This document shows, piece after piece, positions 1 through 9,992 of a stretch of DNA of 64,000 nucleotides. Source of the stretch: Gordionus sp. m RMFG-2023. Taxonomy: Eukaryota; Nematomorpha; Gordioida; Chordodea; Parachordodidae. The translations under genes were made by a program, and so were the position numbers. Each line of letters starts with the position of its first letter. Position 1 is the first letter of the stretch. Location: contig NC_088778.1 in the NCBI RefSeq assembly GCF_954871325.1, positions 11,665,882 through 11,729,881 of the forward strand, given 5' to 3'. The notes under the pieces were generated by a model. The model did not search any database. It worked only from the letters and a program-made list of their open reading frames with translations, and had not been told where the DNA came from.

Positions 1-841
1 ACAAGATAAAAGATACTTGTATCTTTTACTAAATTAGAGCTTCTTAAATACAAGACACTTTTAAATTATCATTACCAATTAAATTAGAATAGTTTATAAA
101 ATACAGTTTTTATTATTTATTTGTGAAGAACATACCATACACATATAAGAATGAATATTTGCAATAATTAATAAAATATTTATTGATGAATTAATTATAA
201 TAACCAGGGATTTTAATATTAATTTTTGCCCATTAATATGGGAGTTAAAAATGTGCAAATAAGAAAAAAAATTAAATCAAATGATTTATTAGAATTTGCA
301 GGTTATCTTCTGTGTTGTTTTAAATATAGCTCATATTCGGAGTATATGGCTAAATGGCATCTCAAAAAAAATATCAGTTTTACTTTATTCATTATCTTTA
401 ATAAGTATTTATCATTACTTGTTTGTGATATTTATGTATTTTTTAAATTAGTTTTATTTTCTAATATGACTTATTAATTCTTGCATTTGTAATATCATAT
501 CATATTATATAAATATCATTAAAATCTTTTTTCAATTTTTTTTAATATATTTCTTGCAAAATCATTAATTATATATAAAAAATATGAAAATAATGTACAA
601 CATTATATTATTTAATTATTAAATACATAACAATTAATGCATTTTAAATTAATTAAATTTTGTAAATAAATACTGTAATGTAACTTTACTTATATCATAA
701 ATAAATAAAAGTAACTAATAAAGTTAAATTCTACCTTATTATAATTTTTATTAAGAGCCTTTTAAAATTATCTAATATTATATATCAATTTTAGCTTAAA
801 TATTTCCTATAAGAACTTGCTAAAATAATTAAATAAAAAAT
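1..841. other. AT-rich stretch, no gene seen
   Basis: Both strands hold only short, low-complexity open frames with no family resemblance. I see no splice-bounded exon, RNA gene or clear repeat end here. It could be the far 5' flank or a large upstream intron of the TRPC-like gene, whose N-terminal exons I could not locate. Confidence 0.4.
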
Positions 842-844
842 ATA

Positions 845-930
845 TTAGGGATGTGCCGATATTTTTTATCGGATCGGATCGGGCCGATATTTCACCCATT
901 TTAAAATATCGGTTATAGGTCAATATTATA
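845..930. repeat. Fragment of a hAT-like MITE end
   Basis: A locally GC-rich patch begins GGGATGTGCCGATATT and repeats the word ATCGG/CCGAT several times. Such GGGATGTGC-type ends with CCGAT-rich subterminal parts are typical of short non-autonomous hAT relatives in animals (general knowledge). The opposite end was not found, so this is a fragment. Confidence 0.35.
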
Positions 931-1189
931 AAATTTGATCCTATATAAAAATGGTTTCTTTAACAAAAATAAAATGTTATAAAATTTAAAAAAAATAGTT
1001 ATATCTAAAATCATTTATTTTTATAAATAAAATCGAAATCCATTTTTATGTATATTTTTTTAATAATAATAATTAATTAATAAATACTCTACCATATTGT
1101 TATTTTTTTGCGCATTCTGTTTATAAAAGTGTGCGATAATCACTTCAAAATCTGTTTTTAATAAAGCTGGTGATATTGACAGTTACTAT

Positions 1190-1237
1190 CGCCCAGGCGC
1201 GTACGCAGGAATTTGGTCTGGGGGGGGGGGGGGGATA
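1190..1237. repeat. GC-rich transposon scrap with G-run
   Basis: The motif GGCGCGTACGCAGG followed by a run of about 15 G stands out in the AT-rich background. It resembles terminal parts of short DNA transposons of other invertebrates (recollection, not searched). A related word in the other orientation, TACGCGCCTGTAC, lies near 25325. No matching partner end was found. Confidence 0.3.
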
Positions 1238-1559
1238 ATAACTTTTTTAAGAAATACTATTGTTATTTAAAAATATAAAACATAAATTTATTAGGACTAA
1301 TAACATTTCTAATACACAATTTTAAATTATATGAATTATAAAAAAATTATATATATAAACCGGCATATAAAAAACTATAAAATAAATGTGAATTAAAAAA
1401 ATATAAAGTGAATATAACCACCATATGAATCACTTAAATGACATAAAATAGAAATTTGAATTTTTTGATCTAAAATTTATATATAAAGTAAAAAAATTTA
1501 ATGTTGGAAATATAAATATTAATACACAAAAAGTTTCTTAGGAATAATTGTATTTTATA

Positions 1560-2760
1560 TTACATTTACAATGTAAAATCCAATCTTCGTTGGGATTGAG
1601 CTAATTTTTCAATTACTCATCCTTGCTTGGCGTCAAATGCTTATAAATATTTAAAAGATCCAAACTATTCAATCCACTTTCAGAAGTTGTACTTCTTAGG
1701 TATGTTTTCAGAGAACTGCAGGCCCTGTTCCCGGGTCGGACCGTATTTTAATTTTATAAATAGACCCGGGCAGGGCCGAAAATTTTTTTTAAAAAAACAC
1801 CCGGGCAGGGCCTGATTTTTTAAAACAAAATTATCCGGGATCGGCTATATATTTTAAAACCAAATATTTGAAATTAGCTATAAAAATCAAAAATAAATAT
1901 AATTTCTTTAAAAAAAAACCCGGGCCGGGCCGAAAAAAAATTTTGAAAAAAAATCCAGGCCTCTGCAGGGCTCTTTTAATCTTCTTAAAAAAGAGAATGT
2001 TCTCTCATTAGTTTACTAATGGGAAGAGTTGCTAATATATATAATCATTTTAATACATTGGGAATAAAATCTAAAATGTGTTTGAAATTATACAAAGCAT
2101 CCATAGCATTTTTTGGGACTATATCTTAGTTAATCTTTTAAACATAGTTATTCAGCTAATAAGGCATCGCATATATTATTTTTTTTCTATAACCATCTGA
2201 AAAAGATTGGGAAGGCTTTTGTGGAAGTAATATCTGCAGATTGGTAAGTGCTCCATGATGAATTAAAAACCATTCATTTATTTGGATTATAGTTTTATAA
2301 TACTTTTCTACTGATCTTATACTAATGTTTTGACGATGAGCTTGCCTTGCTGCAAATCGAGTGAGACAAATATTAACACGTATAGCTCTCCTTTTGACTC
2401 AACGATAACATGTAAAATTGAAATTCTTCATCAACATTAGCCCTAATTTCCTTGAGTTCTAATAAAATGCTCTCCGCTATTCTCATCTTCTTAATCAAGT
2501 CAATGTCATGTTTTTGAAAAGTATTACATAAAATAGTTGTATAATTAAATAATACATTCTAATGAGAAAAAAAAATTGAAATAAGTATTGAATATTGCTT
2601 TTGAGGAAATATTTCTTTCAAACCATTGTGATATTTCAGTAATAGCATTAATAATTGGTTCTTCTAACTCCATAAAAACTGTTACTACTTGATGGCGGAG
2701 ACTCCATCTCGTTGGACAAGCTTGCAATTTTTTTCTCCCTGTTGGACAAGGAGTTTCAGA
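1560..2760 (-). pseudogene. hAT transposase remnant (DUF4371 type)
   Basis: Read on the minus strand, pieces match the C-terminal half of hAT transposases of the DUF4371 / zinc-finger MYM-like group. Around 2545-2727 there is a CPTRWSLR block, the usual C.TRW motif. Around 2210-2400 there is a stretch containing RFAARQAHRQN and EKYYKTI, which resembles the ARQ.HR.N...EEYY block of the family. Near 1600-1690 there is a C-terminal piece like SGLN.L.LL.I. The frames do not join without shifts, so the gene is dead. A GC-rich MITE (1709-1974) interrupts it. The N-terminal half and both element ends are missing or unrecognised. Confidence 0.6.
1709..1974. mobile_element. GC-rich hAT-like MITE, about 270 bp
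   Basis: The ends form an imperfect inverted repeat: left CAGAGAACTGCAGGCCCTG, right CCAGGCCTCTGCAGGGCTCT. Inside, words such as CCCGGGCAGGGCC and CCCGGGCCGGGCC recur in both orientations, so the whole unit can fold back. It lies inside the DUF4371 hAT remnant, so it is the younger insertion. I could not find a convincing target duplication. Confidence 0.5.
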
Positions 2761-3643
2761 AAAATTATTATTTGACTAGAAATTAAATATTACGCCACTA
2801 TAAATTTGAAAATAATAGGAAAATATTATGCCAATTAAAACTTGAAATCGAAATTAATTGATAAATAACTTAATAGATGAATGTGATAAATAAATGTAAT
2901 TAAATATATATTTAATATAAGATAGGAATAAATATTAACAAATATAAATTAATATAAACATTAATATTTTTGAAAAATATATCCGGCATCTGCATTTTTT
3001 GTGCTATAACTAATAGGATTGCGACTAACGTTCTTCAGTCAGACCAACTATCAACATTCCCTCTAATATAAATACCAATTCATGTTTTATTAATCTAAAA
3101 ATTTTCAGATTAAAAAATTGTATTATAATATTTAAATTTTTCTAAATTTATTTACTAAGCTTGCAAGGGCACGCTGAGGCCCGAAAAAAAAGCACGCGTG
3201 ATTTTTCAAATATGTTATTATACTATTTTTAAGGATTCTTATGTTTTGCCCCTGCTGGAAAAATAAATTTAAAGTCATAAATATTTCTTAAATTTTTTTT
3301 ATTTATTCAAAGTAAAGTTTAATGGCATCAGTCGAATTTAAATTCTGTTAAAATTTAATAGACCATGGGTACTAGCCCCATCACATGTTAAAAATGTCAC
3401 AAAATGAGTTTTGTAAGATAGTTATTTAGAAAAAGAAAGAAAAAAAGGAAAATAAACGCCATCAGTCTCTACTTTCAAAAATATAAATAGTTCCAAATTA
3501 TAATAGAAGATGCCACATATTATCAAAAAATAATTATTATTAAACCAAATGACTAAAAATATGCAAACGTATAATATGTTCCTGCATTATATCCTTATAA
3601 AAAATATTTTTGCCTTTCCCTGAAAAAATTTAAACGCGCCCCC
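2761..3643. other. Gene-free stretch with GC-rich scraps
   Basis: No open frame of note. Around 3045-3200 there is a block containing CATTCCCTCTAAT and later GCACGCTGAGGCCCG, which resembles degraded ends of short hAT elements. Nothing else can be supported. Confidence 0.3.
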
Positions 3644-3863
3644 GAAATCTCCAGTTATGAACAGCGTTTCCATGTCTCCCCCCATCAAAGGAGACTCCCG
3701 CAATTTTTTAGTTTACACGCCGACATCTCTCTCCCGCAAAACTACCGCAATTAGAAATCTCCAGTTATGAACAGCGTTTCCATGTCTCCCCCCATCAAAG
3801 GAGACTCCCGCAATTTTTTAGTTTACAAGCCGACATCTCTCTCCCGCAAAACTACCGCAATTA
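3644..3863. repeat. 110-bp direct duplication, two copies
   Basis: Units 3644-3753 and 3754-3863 are identical except for about one base (CACGCC against CAAGCC). Each unit carries the left target-site copy GTTATGAA and the left end of the hAT element described at 3662-6986, so the duplication arose after that insertion, or at the time of it, and copied the junction. Confidence 0.85.
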
Positions 3864-4294
3864 GAAATCTCCCGCAAAAATCTACAATTTTTTAATTTCT
3901 CCCGCATTTTTTTTTTTAGTATTTTAACATTTTTAATATATAAATAATAATTTTGAGAGACATTAATTGATTATTTTTATATTTTTAAAATAATTTTAAA
4001 TATTTATTCGAAAAACATGTCAAGTTTATAAATTTCTTTCTAACCTGTTTTATTTTTATCAAATAATAAATCAACATCATTTCATTCATATAAGTCAGTA
4101 CAGGGGAGTATATCAACATCGATTGCAATACAAAAATATTTTCAAAAATAATAAATAATACAGATGCAACTACATTTGCGGAAATCGTATACATCTATCA
4201 TGTAGTTCAACATTCACAGAGCTATATTATCACAATGTGGGTCGAATCTTTTTCTCATGATATTTAACGACTCCAATATAAGTGCAAACCTTAC

Positions 4295-5650
4295 TTGTGG
4301 CAGAACAAAAATGAGCAAGGCTATCACAAGTGTTTTAGTACCCTAGACGATTTGAAAGATGGGCATCCATATGCAATTCTAACAGATGCAACTAATAAGG
4401 GAAATATTAAAACATTTCCCTCAATCCTTCGCTATTTCAATAAGAATAAGAACATTTCAATAAAACTGCTAAAAAATTTTCCTCGGATAGTGAAAAATCC
4501 AACGATGTAGCTCGCCACATAATGGTAAATATAGCTGATTCAGGGTTATCAACGATTTGCATGTCAGCTTTCTGCGCTAATAATGCCTCTGTAAATTTTG
4601 GCAAAAACCAAAGTTACCGAATTGAGGCAGCGCAATAATGAATTAATACCAATTGGCTGTATATGCCATATACTACATAATTCTTGCAAGAAGGCAATAA
4701 ATGTACTATCTGTGGATGTTGAAATATTTGTGATGAAATGTTTTAACGAATTTAGTCATCAACTAATGAATTAAAAGAGTTTGTGAAGTGGTCTGACTTG
4801 GAATGGTGTGAGTTGTTGCGATATATACCTATCAGGTGGTTGTCATTAATACCTGCCATCGATAGAATTTTAAAATTTTACAAACCCTTAAAAAAATACT
4901 TCTTAAATAAAGATTTTAAAAGCTGTCCTAAAATTTTGAAAATTTTTTTCGAGTATGAAATGGCAGAAGCATATTTGGGATTCGTTTCACATGTAGGAAA
5001 TCTACTTCATGCAATTAATATTCAGTTGCAATCAGTATATTCTTTATTAAAAAAGATTCACAAAATCATGCTACAGCTCTGTTCATCTCTACAGTTAAAA
5101 ATTGATAATAAATTTTATGGCGCTATTGCTAAAAATATTATATTAAAATGTTCAAATTATACTCTAATTAATACATTTTTAAATGAAGCAGATATTTTTA
5201 TTAAGACAATTTTAGAATATTTACAATCAAAATTTGATTTTAATAACTCTATTTACAAATGTATAAATTAAATATTATGACCTTGGAACAGAAACCATCA
5301 ATTAATGGTTTTTATAATTTAATAAATATATTAAAAATACCGAAAGACATTGATTTCTTGTTTGAGGAGATTGTAATTCTCTCTCTTTTTTTTATGATTC
5401 GCCAAAATACTTAAAGTTAGATGGTCTAAGATAAATCCCCATGCTTCAAAAAAATATGCGAGTATGTCTTCTCCTTACCTCCTCATTCTAATGCCTCATC
5501 CGAGCGCATTTTTAGCCTGATGAGGACTGCCTGGAAAAAGGAGAGAAATCGGATTGCTTTAACAACATTAGAGGCCGAGCTAATGGTTAAACAAATATAT
5601 AATATGTCATGCCAGGAATTTTATAAATATCTCAATACGACGGTAAACAT
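4295..5650 (+). pseudogene. hAT transposase remnant, plus-strand arm
   Basis: In order, the translated pieces carry AILTDATNKGNIKTFPSILR (the catalytic DDE/RNase H-fold block, where the family has ATDASNHGNIK), then a block with ELIPIGCICHILHNSCKKA (CHAHILHN in relatives), KWSDLEWCELLRYIPIRWLS (residues of the insertion domain) and, near 5460-5640, the C-terminal dimerisation block with LPHPNASSERIFSLM-like and ERNRIALTTLEAEL words. Several stops and shifts separate the pieces, so no functional transposase is made. A sister copy at 53.9-55.2 kb keeps a longer C-terminal frame. Confidence 0.75.
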
Positions 5651-5685
5651 TTAGTTCTATTATTTAAATCTCAAATAAAATATAA

Positions 5686-6330
5686 TTAAATTTTAGCAAT
5701 GGCGCCATGAAATTTATTGTCAATTTTTAACTGTAATGATGAACACACCTGCATCATAATTTTGTGAATTTTTGTCAAGATTCTTCTGATTGCAACTACA
5801 CATTTATAGCATGTAGTAGATTTCCTACATGTGAAATCATTCCTAAATATATATATACCTCTGCCATTCATTATTGAAAAAAATTTTCAAAATGTTAGGA
5901 CAGCTTTTATAATCATTATTTAAGAAATATTTTTTTAAAGGTTTATAAAATTTTAAAATTCTATCGATGGCGGGTATTAGGAACATATCGCAACCAACAT
6001 TGTGCTGACTCAATTCTGTAAATACACTCTAAATTCACTGACGCATTATCAGATCAGAAAGCTGACATATCTTGAATGCTATATTTACCATTATATGGTT
6101 AGCTATGTCTTTGAATTTTTCACTATTTGAGGGGAAAAAATTTAATAATTTTATTGAAACGATCTTAATTTTGTTGAAATAGCGGAGGATCAAGGGAAAT
6201 ATTTTAATATTTCTTTTATTAGATGCATCTGTTAGAATTGCATATGTATGCCCATTTTTCAAATCGTCAAGAATTGACCTTCTGGATTTAGGTCCTAAAA
6301 CATTGATGATAGCCTTGCTCATTTTTGTTC
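5686..6330 (-). pseudogene. hAT transposase remnant, inverted arm
   Basis: On the minus strand the block at 6035-6322 reads KNGHTYAILTDASNKRNIKI and continues through FPLILRYFNK, homologous to the plus-strand block at 4340-4450. The block at 5686-5871 repeats KIMMQVCSSLQLKIDNKF, matching 5070-5110 in the opposite orientation. This arm is therefore an inverted partial copy of the same coding region. The two arms differ at many sites, so the inversion is not recent. Confidence 0.75.
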
Positions 6331-6986
6331 TACAAGTATAGTTTTATTTATATTAGAGTCGTTAAATATTATGGGGAAAAGATTCTACCAACATTGTGAT
6401 GATAAGTTTAAAGTATATAGATACTTTTAGATGTAAAAATGTGATATCTATATCGTGAATGTTGTACTACAAGATAATAAGTGATTACAAATGCCGCAAC
6501 TGTAGTTTCATCTGTATTATTTCTTATTTTTGGAGTACCTTATTATGTATTTAAACGTGATACGTGATAATTAAGCGCCTATCCCTATAATGTTATACAC
6601 ACACGGTAGATTTCCAATTGGTTTTGCGGGACATTCGCATAAAATATATTTTTAATTGTAAAATTAAAATCGTTTTTTTTTATAAAATTTTATCTTGTTT
6701 ACATTCTTTTATATTTAAAAAAGATCGTTGGTTTTTTTTTTATAAATTAATATATTTTAATAAATCAAGATGTTATTTTATTTTGAAAAATAGTTACCTA
6801 CTTTGTATTTATATAAACTAATTATAAAAAATAATAGGCGGATAATTAAGTCAATTCAAAATCCCGGCCGAAGGCCCGCAAAATTTTTTTTTTAGCAATT
6901 TTTATATTTCTACCGCAATTTTAATATTTCTCCCGCATAATACCAAATTTCTCCCGCAATTTGAAAATTTTGACCTGGCAACCCTG

Positions 6987-7744
6987 GTTATAAATATTAA
7001 ATGATAAAGTTTGAATTTATTTATTAAAACACATTTGCCATTGTAAAAATTAAAATAATAAATATCTTAAAAATCTTTTATATCCAATTATATAAGGCAC
7101 CTATAGGGTTTAAATTTTCACTCTTATGGGATAAAAGCTTGAAAATAAACTGGAGTGGACTAACATGCCTCTGTCTCCAACTTGCTCCGGTTTCCTTACG
7201 TTAGGCAAAATAAAATAATGTAGAGTAAAATATACATTTAATTTCTTTGATTTAACTGAAAAATATTTGAATAATTGGGGGGGGGCTAAACTATAGCTTA
7301 CCTAAACCCAAGTGTAAGTGATATAGAATTTATTTAGGTATCAAAATTTTTTTAAGTCTAGTGAGTTGGAAGAAAAGACTGAATATAGTGTAAGCGCAAA
7401 AAGGCATGATATACCCATAATGACTATTACTAGTCAAACGCAGTGCCAGCTAAGAGAGATTTAGGGGCAAAACCCCCCAGTCATTTTTTAATGGGTTCCG
7501 AAATAAAATTCTGTTTACGCCACTCCTCTGGCTGGTATATGCAATAAGTTCACATTACATTTAAGATAAATCTTAGTGCAACAACAATATATTTCGTTTC
7601 GCTGATTTTATTAAACAATAATAAGTTAATTCGGAGCTAAACTAAAGTTAATTGTACACAAACTCAAGTGTAAGTGATATTGGTATTGAACTAAAAAATT
7701 ATTAGATTTCTCCTCTAATCATAATAAAAAAATTTTTAGTTTGT
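6987..7744. other. Gene-free stretch with repeat scraps
   Basis: Two related words, CTAAACCCAAGTGTAAGTGATA near 7302 and an ACAAACTCAAGTGTAAGTGA version near 7658, mark a dispersed or locally duplicated repeat. The patch at 7440-7525, with CAGTGCCAGC at its start and GTTTACGCCACT near its end, looks like a short hAT-like scrap. A run of nine G lies near 7279. No coding signal. Confidence 0.3.
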
Positions 7745-8884
7745 CATTGTTGTTAAAAGCTAATTTTAAAAGTGGCGCGCTATCGCTATTTTACAAAAAT
7801 AGTAGCACGCTATTAGATACTTTAAAAAATTATAGCTAAAAACTACTTTCACGCTACTTTAGATTTTTTTAAAAAATATTTTTGATGTATCTCTATTTCC
7901 ACAAATAAAGAATAATGATATATAAATATGACTAAAATTTCAAATATATATAATTTATTTTTTATTGTATTTCATTAATATAACAATCCCCAAGTCTAGA
8001 GCGATGATCAGAAAGTACAAGCTTTTAGCTAGGATAAGTCCAAAATTATAATAGTAATAGTTACAATAAAAATTATATAGGTAGAGGGATAAGTAGCATA
8101 AATGACTGTTGCCTGACCAGGCGATCACCCTTTAATATTAAATATATAGAGCCAACTTCTCTCAAAATTGATCAAAATTTGACAGGGCTGAAAATAAGTA
8201 TTTAGCATGTTTTGATAAAATTATTAAATAGATAAATAGATGAGTGGTTAATTTTAAGCATGTTTAACATCCAGAATTTATAAAATATTATCATTAAATA
8301 GATGAGTCTGATGATAAAATGGGTTGTTAATATTAATTATTTATTGTAATTTTAATTTATAATATAATTTTAATAATACCTTATGGCCAGTTGGAATATA
8401 CCATGTTTGGACGAGGTCTGAAAATCAACTTTCACATAAACTCATTTAGCTCAAAAATTGTTATAAAATCTAAAGTTGAAGCTACTAGTCTTGCTTGATG
8501 ATAAAATCTTCCGGCGCATCTTATAACAAAATTTATTATCTCTGTTAATTTGTTTATCTAGGTTTAAATACTTTGATAATTTAGGAAAAGGAAATTCCAT
8601 ATTATTATTATAATTTATAAGGGAAATTCCTTGTCAATATGATCTTTACCAAAATTATCTTTAATATCAATCTAGAAAACAGATTTATAATGTATAATCA
8701 AATTAAATAAAAAGATTATGATTTTAGAATAAATTATAAAATAAATATATTTTAAACATTTTTATGTGTATTTATTATATAAAATTGAAAGTAGCGAGCT
8801 ACCGCTGTTACTATTCTTTTTAAAGTAGCACGCTAAAGTTATGTTACTGAAAAGGTAGCGCGTTATAGTAGTTTAACAACACTG
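7745..8884. mobile_element. Palindromic element with CATTGTTGTTAAA ends
   Basis: The left end CATTGTTGTTAAAAGC pairs with the right end GTTTAACAACACTG, the same terminal word as the palindromic MITE family of this window. Both arms are studded with the word GTAGCACGCTA and variants (AAGTGGCGCGCTA on the left, GGTAGCGCGTTA on the right) in opposite orientation. The middle 700 bp is AT-rich and non-coding. I found no convincing 8-bp target duplication, so the outer borders are less sure than in the shorter relatives. Confidence 0.55.
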
Positions 8885-9992
8885 CCCATAATAATTTCAT
8901 AAAAATATTTTAAAAACTTGAATAAAAATAAAACAAAAATTAAAGTATTAAGTTAAATATCTTTATTTTATTATAAAACTTGAAAAAGAAATAACATTAA
9001 CAATTTAAATAGTATAACAGGACCAGTAAACATATATAAGTTTTTTTTATGCAAAAACTTTAAAATAAATCAATATAATTCTAATAAGAGTTATAAATCG
9101 GTAACCGGAATGAACCGAAAAGAGCCGTTATAAAAATCTAAACAGGAATGAACCGATATAAACCTGCTTACATTCGATTTGGGGATGTTAAAGGAAAACT
9201 AAATATCAAATAAGGATAAATTAAGTCAGAGCGTGATATTTTCCAAAATATTTTTATTTTATGTAAAAATTTTTATATTAAATGTCTTTAAAAATTCAGC
9301 AGACATCTTTTCTTGGACAATAGACTTTTTAAAAAAGTTATTTTATATTTTCAATGTAATATAATAAATTTTTTCATCTGTACAAGCGAGGACAAAATAT
9401 CTCAAGGTAAGGAACATCCTATTCTTACTTTCACAATATAGTGCGCAGATGACAAAAAAGGGTATCTATAGATTTTATCGTTTATCTAAAAAATATGACA
9501 TCCTTTAATTTGTGTATGTAAGCACGCTTTTACCTATTCCTAGCTATGCCATTCATTGTAACCTTTTAAGTTAAATATTAAAATATAATTTAATTGTTTT
9601 GCTAATCATATGATACAAATTTCATCAAAAATATAAAATTTATGTAAAAATAGATGTATTCAATTTAAAAAAATTTTTCTTATCAAGCCGTTGATTATGT
9701 GGGAATGATAATGCACTACATTCGAATTTTCTTTATAAGTCGATATTTTAGCTTTTTTATGATTAAAGTTAACTATAATTTTATCAATTATATATTTTTC
9801 CTCTCTTATAATCTATTACAAAATTTCTGAACCAACAACTAATCTGATAAATGTTATATATAGGCTCTTCTATATACTCATATTCATAACTAGGGAGTAA
9901 CAGAATGTTAAATCATTTTAAATTATATAATATATATTATATACTATATATTATATATATATATATAAGTATAATTATTCAAAATATTAAAG
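8885..9992. other. Upstream flank or intron of the TRPC gene
   Basis: Contains a short GGTAACCGGAATGAACCG-type repeat scrap near 9098-9190. A good donor-like site (CTCAAG followed by GTAAGG) lies at 9401-9412 behind a short open stretch from about 9319. The frame in phase with the next exon does not resemble TRPC proteins, so I do not call it an exon. The last bases before 9993 end in TTAAAG and act as a splice acceptor. Confidence 0.35.

Larger units (their letters stand above)
3662..6986 (+). mobile_element. hAT element with internal inverted duplication
   Basis: The left end CAGCGTTTCCATGTCTCC is a mutated form of the end CAGGGTTGCCATGTCTCC seen intact at 53372. The right end is TGACCTGGCAACCCTG. 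The flanks GTTATGAA (3654-3661) and GTTATAAA (6987-6994) agree at 7 of 8 bases, the 8-bp duplication expected of hAT. The plus-strand half (about 4200-5650) encodes broken transposase. It is followed by an inverted partial copy of the same coding region (about 5690-6500). The same inverted junction occurs in the copy at 53.4-55.5 kb, so the rearranged form itself seems to have moved. CTCCCGCAA-type words recur near both ends. Confidence 0.8.

Noticed and set aside
9319-9408. Upstream TRPC exon ending at the CTCAAG/GTAAGG site
   Set aside because: The donor is good, but the frame in the required phase does not resemble TRPC proteins, and the frame that looks slightly better has the wrong phase.
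9905-9992. Start of a protein at MLNHFKLYN before the TRPC exon
   Set aside because: This part is a low-complexity Ile/Tyr-rich read-through of intron sequence; the conserved part begins only after the AG at 9991-9992.
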